NCBI GenBank assembly: GCA_030581615.1
Contig: JAKTTT010000061.1
Span: 62,001-126,000 of the forward strand
DNA length: 64,000 nt
Direction of reading: 5' to 3'
Source: Alloascoidea africana
Taxonomy: Eukaryota > Ascomycota > Alloascoideomycetes > Alloascoideales > Alloascoideaceae
Numbering within the stretch: the first letter of the stretch is position 1; each line of letters opens with the position of its first letter. The position numbers were made by a program, and so were the translations under genes. Of the stretch, positions 23,696 to 34,620 are shown piece after piece. The notes beneath the pieces were generated by a model. The model saw only the letters and a program-made list of their open reading frames with translations, searched no databases and had not been told where the DNA came from.

Positions 23696-24814
23696 TTAAT
23701 AACCAGTGTCGTACTTCATATTTTCGTGTCCGTCTTTTCCTTGATTGTTGGCGGGTTCTTCGTGCAATTGGCTTGGATCAAAATCGGCATAATTGGAAGT
23801 GGAAAAGTCATCGTTCAAATTTTGGTCCATGGAAATAGAATCCAATGCGTTTAGATTATCAAAATGATACAAGGGATCGTTCAAATTAGGAGTTTCAAAC
23901 ACATGATGGCTTTGCTGTGGCTGGTTTAGTTTGTTTCCTGGAGAGTTGATATACATGGCTGAAATTCCCCCACCGTGCTGGCTAGTTCTGCTCTCCAGCC
24001 TATTGAGCTGAGACAAAACGGGATGCTGAGGAGATAACCGCTGGAGATTTCCCAATGGAGACCTCGGCGAAGAAGTAGATGCAATACGCGTTAGTTGATT
24101 TGAAGGAGTGGATACTGATATAATGCTGGATTGGCTAGGAGAGACCACGTCGCTAGTTACTTCGTCTTCTTCACCAACTAGCTGATCACATCCCACTTGA
24201 TGTGGAAACATTTCTGCGCCTCCATAAAGCGGTAGAGCGGGCCTACTTTCTCTTAGATCGTCTTCGTCATCCGAGAGAACGCCAAGTTCAGCGAGTGCCT
24301 TTTCTGCAGAAGTCGGACCAAAAGTTGAGGGTTGAACCCCATTGACTACCTCCAGCTCGTGTAACTGATCTATCAGTTCTACCTCCAAACGGTTCTGTTC
24401 ATCAATCATGCTCTGTAGCAGCTTTATATACTCCACCGATTTAATGAGAATGGTGCCCTTGTTGGGCTTTTTGTCTTTGGAACTCCCACTCGGGTTAGAG
24501 GACGGAGATGCTAGCAATGGAGACGTCATTCCGCTCGTACCACCGGGGACAGAGCCGGTTTGAGACTTTACTGGGGCCATTAGAAATGGATCAGGTATTA
24601 TCGTCCCCAGCTCTTGAATTTTCTCGTTCACAATGTCTTTCCGCTTGTACAATTGACTTTCGCGTCTTTTTCCTATTGAGGATATCGATAGGGGATGCTT
24701 CGATCTGCCTTTCCCAATCGGCGAGCTAAAATGAGAATCTGGGGGAATGGAAGTCGAGCTTTTGGGCGATGTTAGCTCTTTTATTCCAGGTTGATTAGCC
24801 TCTTGTTTACTCAT
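23696..24814 (-). CDS. RTG1: Rtg1-like bHLH retrograde-response transcription factor
   Basis: Rtg1 pairs with Rtg3 to activate mitochondria-to-nucleus retrograde genes. 372 residues. The bHLH lies at about residues 49-150: an atypical basic region (KRRESQLYKRKDIVNEKIQE) without the usual ERxRR core, helix 1 (IQELGTIIP), a long S/G/P loop of about 40 residues, then KPNKGTILIKSVEYIKLLQS as helix 2. After it, PTSAEKALAELGV matches the conserved Rtg1 tail element (yeast TSAEVALSRIGV). The long loop and odd basic region are also features of yeast Rtg1, which supports Rtg1 over Rtg3. The C-terminal 170 residues are S/N/Q-rich and longer than in yeast Rtg1 (177 residues). Confidence 0.82.
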   Translation of the reverse strand: MSKQEANQPGIKELTSPKSSTSIPPDSHFSSPIGKGRSKHPLSISSIGKRRESQLYKRKDIVNEKIQELGTIIPDPFLMAPVKSQTGSVPGGTSGMTSPLLASPSSNPSGSSKDKKPNKGTILIKSVEYIKLLQSMIDEQNRLEVELIDQLHELEVVNGVQPSTFGPTSAEKALAELGVLSDDEDDLRESRPALPLYGGAEMFPHQVGCDQLVGEEDEVTSDVVSPSQSSIISVSTPSNQLTRIASTSSPRSPLGNLQRLSPQHPVLSQLNRLESRTSQHGGGISAMYINSPGNKLNQPQQSHHVFETPNLNDPLYHFDNLNALDSISMDQNLNDDFSTSNYADFDPSQLHEEPANNQGKDGHENMKYDTGY

Positions 24815-25292
24815 GATTGGTTTGTGTGTTTGTTGGGCGATGAAGAGGAAGTAGAGGGCTAACCAGTATAGACAGGGAAAAGCTCAATATATTACAAGGT
24901 CCGCGCAAAAATCCTCTAAATACCCACTGCGAATTGTACTTTTAAGGAAAAGGATAGCAGTACTAAATAAAGGGCAAAAGAAGTAGTGGCTAGAAAAAGT
25001 TTAAAAGATCACCAAAGGTAGCTAGAAGCTTTTTGAAGATAAAGCAGGGTACAGAATCGAAATGCCCACACCAGAACTTCTAAACCTACGCTACACTCTC
25101 TTTCTCTCCATTTAAGTAGCCAAATATTCTAATATATATACGCTTCTTACAGTCCCTTACAAAACACACAATCGTCATGGCTATTGCTGCTCTACTGTGT
25201 GGCCTGGGGGAAATCTCCAGATGTACGGGCTTTTTGCTTTGGTCCACAGAAACGCTTCACTCTGTGGATTGACCAGTTCAGGCTCTGATAAC
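24815..25292. promoter_or_regulatory. Divergent promoter of RTG1 and HST1 with a uORF
   Basis: TATATATA at 25133-25140 precedes HST1. The first ATG downstream of it (25177) opens a 31-codon frame ending at 25272, out of frame with HST1 and ending 20 nt before its likely start at 25293. The left part serves RTG1. Confidence 0.5.
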
Positions 25293-26990
25293 ATGCCTTT
25301 GGACGGGTATGCCTCCAAGGCAAGGAAGCTGGACGGCTCGGATACGCCCCAGTCGCATCTGAACAGCCCGGCTAGGACTCCTGAAAAGCAAGAACTTTCC
25401 GATGGGCATGATTTGCTCAAGCACGAGCAAAAGTCATTTCGGCCAGCTGGATTAGGTCAGAGCGGCAACCATCGACTCAAATCTTCATCCGAACCCCTTC
25501 TAGTGTCCAGCGAGAGTACTAAAGGAAAGAGAAAAGTGGATGAAGGCGCTTGTTTTGGCGTTTCCGAGCGAAGACTGCCATCGCGGCCATCGCCTGAATC
25601 ACCACCTCCTTCTACCTCTAGAGAACACCAATCTCAAGACAAGCCTCGACACACAAACAGCGGGCCTGTTTCAAGTACGGGTTCAAGCTCCAGCTCAGAC
25701 TATGCTGATGATGACTCTGGCTCCGATTCTGATTCTGATTCCCAGCTCCAGTACATTTCTCAAAGTGCAGAAGAAACACTAAACGTGCAGAGTATTCTGA
25801 CAGCCATGCCGAGCGATGATAGGAAAGCTGTTCACAGCTATTTGAGAAAAAACGGGCCTGTGAAATTTCTGGAAAAATATTTACTGGCCGAAGATGCCCT
25901 CTACTCCGTACCCCAACTTATACTTCTTTTGGGGTTTGTGTTACCAGGGTCTGTTCTATTTGATGACTCTCTTGATGGCCAAGAAACTCTTTATATGTAT
26001 CTGAGACAGGCTATGAGAAAAGTTCTGTATTCGAGAGAAAGGCTTGAAAACTATACCAATGTCTCAGACTTTTGGGAAAGTTTGAAAACGGCTAAGAAAA
26101 TTATTGTTCTTACAGGGGCTGGAATCTCCACTTCTCTAGGTATCCCTGATTTTCGCTCAAGCTCTGGGCTATACGCAAGACTGGAAAAACTAGGCCTGAA
26201 CGACCCACAAGATGTTTTTGATATTGGATTGTTTAGAACAGATCCTAGCGTATTCTATTCAATAGCGAAAGAAGTGCTACCTCCAACGACCAGATTCACC
26301 CCTACTCATGCATTTATCAAACATTTACAGGATCGGGGAACCTTGCTGAGAAACTACACCCAAAATATTGACAATTTAGAGGGCTATGCTGGCGTTGCTC
26401 GTGATAAGTGCATTCAATGCCATGGATCTTTCGCGTTTGCAACGTGCCAATCGTGCGGATACAAATGTGAAGGAAAAGAAATATTTGATGACATACGAAC
26501 AGAGACGATACCTAGATGCCCTTTATGTATGGAAAAGCTCGCTCAAAAGCGTGCAAAGATAAGCAAAAGCAAAAAGTTCAATGAGAGCGATGACTCGGAT
26601 AGTGACGACTATGAGAACGGTGAGATGTATGGAGTAATGAAACCAGATATTACATTTTTTGGGGAAGACCTGCCAAGCTTATTTTATTCAAGTCTTGAAA
26701 AAGATTTGCAGGAATGTGACTTGCTAATTTGTATTGGAACATCCTTAAAGGTGGCACCGGTGAGTGAAATTGTAAGACATATTCCATCTCAGGTTCCACA
26801 GGTTTACATCAATAAAGACCCAGTTAAGCACTGCGAGTTTGATATCACCATGCTTGGATACTGCGATATTGTTGTTGAAAACATTTATCGTGAAATGGGA
26901 TGGAAATTTGATCACGAAATGCTGACAAGAAAGCCTATCCACATGAACAGGATAGAGGACAGGACCTTTAAGTTTGAAGGTGAAAAGTAG
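25293..26990 (+). CDS. HST1: Sir2/Hst1-class NAD-dependent deacetylase
   Basis: Class I sirtuin removing acetyl groups from histones and other proteins using NAD+; Hst1/Sir2 repress middle-sporulation, NAD-biosynthesis or silent-locus genes. 565 residues from the ATG at 25293 (an in-frame ATG at 25221 would add 24 residues). A long acidic S-rich N-terminus; a helical Sir2/Hst1 N-domain (about 195-260, YLRKNGPVKFLEKYLL); then the catalytic core: IIVLTGAGISTSLGIPDFRS (NAD binding), TQNIDNLE, catalytic His in QCHGSF, zinc cysteines TCQSC and PRCPLC, PDITFFGEDLP, and LICIGTSLKVAPVSEI. The acidic insertion SDDSDSDDYENGE between zinc site and FFGE is longer than usual. A uORF precedes the gene. Confidence 0.92.
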   Translation: MPLDGYASKARKLDGSDTPQSHLNSPARTPEKQELSDGHDLLKHEQKSFRPAGLGQSGNHRLKSSSEPLLVSSESTKGKRKVDEGACFGVSERRLPSRPSPESPPPSTSREHQSQDKPRHTNSGPVSSTGSSSSSDYADDDSGSDSDSDSQLQYISQSAEETLNVQSILTAMPSDDRKAVHSYLRKNGPVKFLEKYLLAEDALYSVPQLILLLGFVLPGSVLFDDSLDGQETLYMYLRQAMRKVLYSRERLENYTNVSDFWESLKTAKKIIVLTGAGISTSLGIPDFRSSSGLYARLEKLGLNDPQDVFDIGLFRTDPSVFYSIAKEVLPPTTRFTPTHAFIKHLQDRGTLLRNYTQNIDNLEGYAGVARDKCIQCHGSFAFATCQSCGYKCEGKEIFDDIRTETIPRCPLCMEKLAQKRAKISKSKKFNESDDSDSDDYENGEMYGVMKPDITFFGEDLPSLFYSSLEKDLQECDLLICIGTSLKVAPVSEIVRHIPSQVPQVYINKDPVKHCEFDITMLGYCDIVVENIYREMGWKFDHEMLTRKPIHMNRIEDRTFKFEGEK

Positions 26991-27250
26991 GAGAACTTTG
27001 AGCTTTCTTTGCATAATTCGTTATTTTATGAGACTGTATCAGTACATTATGTATTGTGGGGATGATTATTGTGTTTTCTCGGATTCTTTATATTTTAGTT
27101 TTATTTTTCTTTATAGGCCTCGATTAGAATATATTGCTTCTCAATGTCAAGAATCGAATAATGATCTAAAGAAAATGTGGCATAGCTCTGTCAACATTAC
27201 CCTGCTTTGATATATATCTGTGTTCATGTTCATCGAAGCCAGTGGAGACC

Positions 27251-28631
27251 ATGATGTCCACAAAGTATGCTGGTCTACCGGATATAGTGAGTTTTGCACA
27301 GGTTTCGCATGCTTGTATTTTGCACTAACCATTCGAAAGGACCTGGATTCAAAAGATGTGTATGAAACGCCAGACACCGAGGAGCTGGTTGAGGTAGAAG
27401 GGGTATGCAGATTGAAGCATTCAAGTCGTTCTCAATAGACTGACCAACCTTTCCGTTTAGTTGGAGAGTAACCAGCGATCAAATTCTCGGAGATCATCGA
27501 TTGATGAACTTGATTTTTCAAGAGAATCAGCGTTCAAGCGCTTTGAAAATGAAATAGTTGATACACGAAGAGCTGATTTCTCAGATCGCATTGATCAGTT
27601 AGAATCGTACAAAACCTACACGGTTACAGAGACATTAGAGGCCAGGGTAGCGCGTATAAAAAGGGAAATTGAAGAAATAAAAGTGCTGAAAGAGCAGGAG
27701 GAAAGAAGTGAGAGCCAGAAAGCTCATGCATCAGATGAAAATCTCGATGAATTGATATCTGTCCTTGACAAGCTCAAAACTGGTACAGCTGTGAAGCCAC
27801 ATCCCGAAATTGCATTCAGGTTACTTAAGGAGGTTAAAATTTCGGATAAAGAAAAAGGGCCATTCGGCTTGGACCTTGGATTTAAGGTATGGCGATCTGA
27901 TTCTCTGAATAGTATCATTTTCTAATGGAGTATAGAAAATATCGAATGAAGCAAAACAAATTTTGGACCAGTTTGCCCTTCTTGAAAAACGGATCACGAA
28001 ACTCGAACATGTTTTAGGGCCCCAAGTTTTGGAGATTGGTTCAGGCTCCGGTTCACACGTAACATCGAATCAACCCATACGGACAGTTCTGAATCAAATG
28101 GCACAAAAATTAAACATTCTTAGCGCATCTCCAAAACAGTTGGAAGAACTTTCTCAGAGTATCGAAAAGCTAAACTCTCAATCTGAACGAATAATCATGT
28201 CTCGTCACTTGACAGAATCTGCGCGACTACGAAATGCTAGATCTGCCATGAACCCCCAATCTCCAAACTCTGGGTCAAAAAACAATACATCGGCCTCAGC
28301 AGTCCAAGATGACGTGACGATTGAGAAAATAAACGAAATGTATGACAAGATGAAATACCTTGAGTCGTTAGCTTCAACTTTACCATTTGTGTTTGGCCGC
28401 TTAGAAACGCTCAATTCTTTACATTCCGATCTGGGGTCTTCAACAGATGCAGTTCACCAGATCGAATCTAACCTATCAACAATGAAAAGCGAAATTCAAA
28501 AGTGGGAGTCGTCATTAACGAACGTGGAAAACAAGTTGGAAAAGTATGAGCACTCTGTATCCGCAAATAAGAAAGAGGTTCAGGAATGGGTCAATAGTTT
28601 GCAAGAAAGAGTGAAAGCTTTAAAAGAGTAA
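27251..28631 (+). CDS. JNM1: Dynactin subunit 2 (p50 dynamitin)
   Basis: Dynamitin forms the shoulder of dynactin and links the p150 arm to the Arp1 filament, needed for dynein-driven nuclear movement. Four exons: 27251-27286, 27340-27402, 27461-27886 and 27936-28631, with three short introns (53, 58, 49 nt), giving about 406 residues, close to the animal protein. The spliced N-terminus reads MMSTKYAGLPDI then DLDSKDVYETPDTEE, the near-universal dynamitin opening (KYADLPGIA...PDVYETSD). The rest is coiled coil in several blocks (about 50-110, 165-190, 310-405). The first two exons carry no signal unless spliced, so this gene is easily mis-annotated as two unknown fragments. ATG 27251 is followed by a second ATG at 27254. 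Confidence 0.87.
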
Positions 28632-28688
28632 TGTGTAAAAAGAACATAACAGCTTTATATTAAATGCTAACTATTTATACAAAAGTTT

Positions 28689-30506
28689 TCAGTTGTGATT
28701 TCTACTATTACGAGGATTGTTTTGCTTATATTTATCACGGCGTATGGTTCGGCCACTTGATCCAATACTGATAGATACTTTTGGAGCCCCTACAAAACCA
28801 AACGATTTTGCTACTTTGACCAAGTCCAGTTTGTCGACCTGGTATACAGTCTTGAGATGGTGACTTGCATAAGCCTGTAGATATGCTCTGTATCCATCTT
28901 TTGCGGATTTATTTAAATGGTAGTTAGAAGAAATTAGCTTTTCCAGTTGTGTTTGGACATTGAATAGTTTGTTGGTTGGAAAGTCGTACTCGTTCAAGGG
29001 GACCTTTGCCTGCTTCAGATACCGAAGGAAGCCGAGCTCAGAGGGAGTTAAAAACATTAGAGACCTTCCTTTGGCTGATGCACGAGCTGTTCGTCCTACT
29101 CTATGAATGTAGTCTCGAGGATCATCTGGAGGATCAAACTGAATAATCCAGTCCACATCAGGAATATCCAATCCACGAGCTGCAACGTCGGTACAAATCA
29201 AAATGCCCGTTTTTGCGTTCCTAAATTCAAAAAATGTTTTTGTTCGCTTGTCCTGCTTTTGTTTGCCATGCAAATCTAAGACTGGAAGGTCGATGTAATT
29301 TAGCAGCTCGCCATAAAACTTGACAGAATTGCAAGAAGATAGAAAGACCACGATTTTCTTTTTGTTTCCATTTCTTCTCAAAAACGAGTACAACAGCAAA
29401 AACCGTTTATCGCTGTCGCAAACAACATAACCCTGTTCCAATCCGTCAGCAGTAGCGGTTTCTTTTCCTTCGTCAACATTGATATAGAGCGGCCCTTTTC
29501 TCAATGAAATTCTGGCCAAATCCGAAACCTTGGTTGTTTGAGTGGCCGAGAATAGCATCGATTGTCGGCCTTCATGGGGCAAAATTTTGATGATTTGTTT
29601 CATCTCACGTTCAAACCCTTCCTCCAAGATACGATCAGCCTCGTCGATAACCAGTGCCTTGAGATTCTTGAACACAAAGCCTTCCGTGTTTTGCAAGTGA
29701 TCCAGTAGCCTCCCAGGGGTTGCAATCACTAGATTGACACCCTTTGACAGCTTTTCTGCTTCCGCACGCCGATTGGCTCCACCCATAATGATACTGACCG
29801 TTTGACTGTGATTCTCCATTAGCTCTTTGGCCACTCCAAATATCTGTAAAGAGAGCTCACGAGTAGGAGAAACAACGATAACACCAGTGCCATTCCTGGG
29901 CTTGAACTTCAGTGAATGCAGCAACTCAATTGCAGGAATCAAAAAAGCCAATGTCTTGCCTGAGCCGGTTTTCGCTGCTCCAAGTACATCTCGGCCAGCT
30001 AGAAGTGGAGGAATTGTACGAGCCTGAACCGTAGTCATTGTAGTATACCCCATTGCTTTGATCCCCTTCTGAGTCTTGTCCGAAAGGCCTAAATCTGTAA
30101 ACAATGTGGGATGATCTGAGTTTGCTCCTTCAGAGGCAGATACTTGCTCTGTTTCGCGGGCTCCCTCTTCATTTTCCTCATCGCTACTGTCTTCTTGTTC
30201 ATCTGACTCTTGCATTTTTTTATCCTCACTTTCAACTGCCATTTCAGTCTCGTCTTCTACATCTGAGGCCTTTTCCAAAAGACTTTCAACCTCTTTCAGC
30301 TTTTGATCGACTTTGCTAACTATTTCTTGTTGTTCCTCCATTTCGCTGTCGCTTTCACCGTCATTTTTTTTCTCATGCTTTCTCTTCTTCAGTTTTGCGT
30401 CTTCGTGCAGCTTTGAAGAATTTGACTTTTTTGAGTGGTGGGAACGTACAAGATTCTTCTTTGAAGGTTTAGCCTTCTTTGAGAAGGATTTTCTATCTTT
30501 GCCCAT
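28689..30506 (-). CDS. HAS1: HAS1, DEAD-box RNA helicase of ribosome biogenesis
   Basis: Has1 is a nucleolar ATP-dependent RNA helicase needed for both 40S and 60S assembly and snoRNA release. 605 residues. All helicase motifs are visible: Q-motif region ([16 protein letters not shown]), Walker [41 protein letters not shown] in [17 protein letters not shown] in [14 protein letters not shown], then the C-lobe [17 protein letters not shown] and HRVGRTAR. The C-terminal part ([27 protein letters not shown]) is the Has1/DDX18-specific tail. The N-terminus is about 100 residues longer than in S. cerevisiae: lysine-rich, then strongly acidic (E/D/S). Confidence 0.95.
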   Translation of the reverse strand: MGKDRKSFSKKAKPSKKNLVRSHHSKKSNSSKLHEDAKLKKRKHEKKNDGESDSEMEEQQEIVSKVDQKLKEVESLLEKASDVEDETEMAVESEDKKMQESDEQEDSSDEENEEGARETEQVSASEGANSDHPTLFTDLGLSDKTQKGIKAMGYTTMTTVQARTIPPLLAGRDVLGAAKTGSGKTLAFLIPAIELLHSLKFKPRNGTGVIVVSPTRELSLQIFGVAKELMENHSQTVSIIMGGANRRAEAEKLSKGVNLVIATPGRLLDHLQNTEGFVFKNLKALVIDEADRILEEGFEREMKQIIKILPHEGRQSMLFSATQTTKVSDLARISLRKGPLYINVDEGKETATADGLEQGYVVCDSDKRFLLLYSFLRRNGNKKKIVVFLSSCNSVKFYGELLNYIDLPVLDLHGKQKQDKRTKTFFEFRNAKTGILICTDVAARGLDIPDVDWIIQFDPPDDPRDYIHRVGRTARASAKGRSLMFLTPSELGFLRYLKQAKVPLNEYDFPTNKLFNVQTQLEKLISSNYHLNKSAKDGYRAYLQAYASHHLKTVYQVDKLDLVKVAKSFGFVGAPKVSISIGSSGRTIRRDKYKQNNPRNSRNHN

Positions 30507-30688
30507 TGTAGCACCCGATTTGATACTTTCAAGACAGAAAGAAAAAAAAATCCGCTCATCTTCTCATCTCAAATTTCAAATTTTCAGTTCTGTAGATGTA
30601 CGGGTGTTTAGGGTCAGGTGATTCATTTTGCAACATCAACTTTTGGCGACTATTCATATCAGCTCTAAAAGAGTGCTTGGGCTTGGTC

Positions 30689-32368
30689 ATGAGTATAGCA
30701 AGATCTCTGAAGCAGAATCTGGTTCGGATCAATAACCTCAAGGGTGTGAATGAAAAGTTTAATATCTTTACGTCGCTGAGGTCACCAGAGACATTGAAAA
30801 GGGTACTGGAACAAAATGAACAAAGTTCCAATGGTAAGAAGGTATAAAGCTGGGGCGTATGAGTGCAATTTCTCATTCTATAGAATTATAGGCTCGTTAA
30901 GAGGAACCATTTCGGCTATAAAGGACAACATTTCGACAGTTGAAGAGCCAACAACATGCTCATCCAAGATGCTAAAAGGCTAGTTTGAAATCAATGCTAC
31001 AGATGCTTTTATAATTCTAATACTTGTGTTGATATAGACTATACCAGTCCTTACGAAGCAACCGTTGTGACATTACTGAACGAATCAAACACTACAATAG
31101 TGGGGAAGACGAATCTTGACGAATTTGGCATGGGCTCAGCTACAGTGAATACAATATTTGGACCCACATTGAACCCTATGTATCCAACTGATGATGTAAG
31201 GGTCGCAGGAGGATCTTCTGGTGGAAGCGCTGCTGCTGTTTCTTCCGGGGCCGTTGATTTGTATGCTTATTTTGTGCTTTCTATGGCAGATTCTTACTGA
31301 TTTGAAATTTAAAACTTGAAGCGCTTTGGGTACAGACACTGGAGGATCGGTACGACTACCAGCAGCATACTGTGGTGTGTTTGGATTCAAACCGAGCTAT
31401 GGAAGACTTTCAAGATGGGGCGTGATAGCATATGCCCAGAGCTTGGATACTGTTGGAATTTTGGCAAACAGTGTTGATATAATCAGAGCTGTATATGGTA
31501 AGCAAGATTGTAATAGTATTTTCTGTCTCGGTCTAACGCTCAGTTGCTAGGGGTTTTGAATCGATATGACTCCAAGGATCCGACATCGCTTAAAGAGAGT
31601 GTAAATGAACGGATAGAGACTTTATCTAGAACACACTCAACAAATCCCGGTTCCTTCAAAATTGGAGTACCTCTTGAATTCAACATAAGCGAGCTGTCTC
31701 CTCCAGTCAGAAAGACATGGTATTCTTTTATAAAGAAATTAAAATCCCTTGGTAATGAAGTCGTGCCTGTGTCTATCCCCAGTATCAAGAATGCGTTACC
31801 AGCCTACTACATTTTGGCTCCCGCTGAAGCCTCCTCGAACCTGGCAAGGTACGATGGTATAAGGTACGGACATCGCGGGAAAGAGGATAGCAAAGGAGAC
31901 ACGCTTTTTGCAACTACACGCAGCGAGGGGTTTGGGGACGAGGTCAGGAGGAGGATTTTGCTGGGAACTTACAATCTGAGCAGCGAAGCTTTTCAAAATC
32001 ATTACATCAAGGCCCAGCTAGTGCGAAGAAAGCTACAAAATGAGTTTGACTCAATATTTCGAATGCCTAATGTATTGCAAACATCAGAGACGGGCGGAGA
32101 TACTGCAATTGATGCTATAATCTCACCTACATCAATGACGGGGGCACCCACTCTCAAAGAAACGATGTCTTCTCTTTCAACTACAAACCAAGCAAAAGAG
32201 GTATATATCAACGACATTATGACAGTGCCCGCTTCTTTAGTGGGTCTCCCTACAATTTCTGTTCCGTGGAAGATGGACGGAGAGGCTCATCCTTTAGGAA
32301 TGCAGATTATGGGCCAGTATGGTGACGACGAGAGAGTTTTAAATCTTGCTTCAGCTCTTTACGAGTGA
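30689..32368 (+). CDS. HER2: Mitochondrial Glu-tRNA(Gln) amidotransferase subunit A
   Basis: GatA-type amidase of the mitochondrial GatFAB complex, which converts Glu-tRNA(Gln) to Gln-tRNA(Gln). Five exons: 30689-30833, 30892-30978, 31038-31260, 31322-31497 and 31551-32368, total 482 residues. The amidase signature is complete: catalytic Lys in [10 protein letters not shown] (exon 2), [16 protein letters not shown] in exon 3 with one serine of the triad, and [20 protein letters not shown] in exon 4 with the nucleophile serine. Four introns are GT-AG except intron 2 (30979-31037), which fits best as GC-AG (donor gctagt), giving [15 protein letters not shown] as in the family. Its start lies about 180 nt from that of divergent HAS1. 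Confidence 0.9.
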
Positions 32369-32480
32369 AATCAGACAGTTCATTTCTTTTGTAAATAGTG
32401 TTATGAATGGAGGAAAGAACAAAGAAGAAAAGTATCTTATATAGATTCAACTTTAAGGGAGTGGTCAAAACTTGCGTGTC

Positions 32481-34363
32481 TCAACTCATCAACAAGTTCA
32501 CGGCCCATTCAACAGACAAGACTTTTAAATCCGTATACATCTGGCCCGTTCCAAGAAATAGAATCGGTATCCCCGTGCTATAGGTCATGTTCACCATGCT
32601 CCCTATCATATCTCCAACAGTATCGCATTTACTAATAAGAAAAAAGTCCAAGTGACGTGAATGTCCAAAAGCAGCATTAAAATTCTTTGCCTGCATTACA
32701 GAGTCCGTTCCAACAAGTGCTTCGCCGACCATAATGATTTTGTCTGGGTTAGCAGCTCTCGCAAAGGATTCCAGCGGCGCCATTAAATGAGCATCGTTAT
32801 GTCTTCTACCAGCAGTGTCCATCAGGACAACATCAAATTTGTTATTCTGAGCAAACTGAATTGACTTTCTAGCAATTTTTGCAACCAGGTCAGCTCCTCC
32901 ATAGCCACCTTCGAATAGTTCAATGTGGCCATTTCCTGTTGTCTCGATAAGCTTGCTCAAGTTGTTGACATGTACTCGGAGCTGCTCAACCGCTCCTGAT
33001 CTAAACGTGTCACAGGCTGTGATGAGCACCCTCAAGTTGTTTTGTAATAGCCAGAACGCTATTTTGGAGAGGTTAGTGGATTTTCCAACTCCGTTGACGC
33101 CCACAACGGAGATGACATAAGGTGAGCTCGGTTGGGTTTTGAGCTTTGATTGTATCTCATGAAGAAGGTCCACAGATGTAGACGGTGTCAAAATTTTTGT
33201 TAGCTGCTCAGCCATTGCCGACTTTACAGTTTTCTCCACTGATGTCCAGCTATCGGTCTTTAAGCCGATGAGATTCTTCTCGACTCCCTCGCACAAGTGC
33301 ATTGCTACTTCCTGGGCTACATTTTTCTTCACCAAGTGATTCTCAAGAGCGGTCGTGGTTTTAACAAGGTCGTTTTTTGTCAGCACTTTGCCTCCTATTA
33401 TATTTCGCAGGAAGCCAAGCGGTGCGGAAGGTTTCTGTGAATCTTGAGACCCACTTTTATTGGAGGAGAGAATATCTTGAATCTCTTTGGAAATGTCGTT
33501 TACTATAAAGTCACCGGATTTCGTTTTGCTGCCCCAGTTCTTTTCGCTAATCAGCTTCTCAGCCGAACCATCGTCAACGTGGGAATTGCCATTGGTTTCC
33601 GCCACTTCGGAGTAGTCGCGGGCATAGTCGTCTCCTTCGCCATCATCAAAACCGCCATCGTCTCCCCAGGTTCTGTTCTTCTTCTTTTTCTTGGGACCCT
33701 TGGGCCCTTTCTTCTTCTTTCCCCCAGCTGTTGGCGTTTGGCTTCTTGATTTCTCCAGCTCCGGGGTAGATACTAAAGATCGGTTTGGAGAACTTTCAAC
33801 AGTCGAAAACTTTTCTTCTTCAATTATAGGTTGCCGGGGCCTATGGTGATCAGCTCGACCTTCTTCCAACTCGCTTAATCTTGCTTCAAACAGTTGTCCA
33901 AATTTTGTCAAGTCCAGATTGTAGGTTGGATAGTTTCTGGTGTTTAGGTAGGTAACACCAGCGGTAGACACGGACTTTTTCAGTTCCTCTCCGCAAATAG
34001 AAGAGAACAATGTTTCAAAATTGTTGACCAGCTCATCTACGTAAGGAAGATGGACAATGTCTCTGTATATAATCTACAATCATGTGTTAGCAAAATGAAA
34101 CGAAAAAGAATGTTCTTTTCATAGCATACCGTGAATACAACATCCAAATCATTTGATTTCAGACTCTTTGCCATGAACCCATTCTTTGCATAGGTCATAA
34201 CACTATTGTCCCCTGTGAGCTGGTTGTTTCGTTGATCCACAAACATCTCCGACACGAGCGAATTTACTACGGCATCGGGGACCTTTTGGAACACCAGTCT
34301 CCAAAGAACCAGTCCGGATGCCGTAAACACCAAAGCAGAGTTGATCAGGGACGACTTTGACAT
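32481..34363 (-). CDS. SRP101: Signal recognition particle receptor alpha subunit
   Basis: SR-alpha docks ribosome-SRP complexes at the ER membrane through its GTPase. Two exons: 34363-34130 and 34073-32481, joined in phase 0 across a 56-nt intron (GTATGC donor), giving 608 residues. The N-terminal longin-like SRX domain (MSKSSLINSALVFTASGLVL... to about residue 140) binds SR-beta. A charged linker follows (GGKKKKGPKGPKKKKKNRTW). The NG domain begins near residue 290: GVNGVGKSTNLSKIAFWL (G1), ACDTFRSGAVEQL (G2 and insertion box), MDTAGRRHNDAHLM (G3), SKCDTVGDMIGS (G4 region) and FLGTGQMYTDL (G5). The frame upstream of 34363 is open but without resemblance and is excluded. Confidence 0.93.
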
Positions 34364-34620
34364 GATCCGTGGCGCTAGCGGAGTTGAGAGGATGTCTAGA
34401 AAAGTTGGGTTACGTGGAGACAGTTTGGATGTATGAGAAAAGATAACCAATGCAAGCCTATGCAGCCTAACAAAGTCCGATTTTTCGAGACTCCAAGAAA
34501 CTACAAAAAAATACGGTTTGAGAGCTTGTTTGAGGTAAAAATACATCATATGGAGAAACATAAATTCATGACTAGATAAAATGGTACAATAAAAGTTCAT
34601 GAAGGATTAAATGCACACAT

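Noticed and set aside
34364-34600. 79-codon extension upstream of SRP101
   Set aside because: AT-rich, no SRX-domain resemblance; the SRX domain begins right at ATG 34363.
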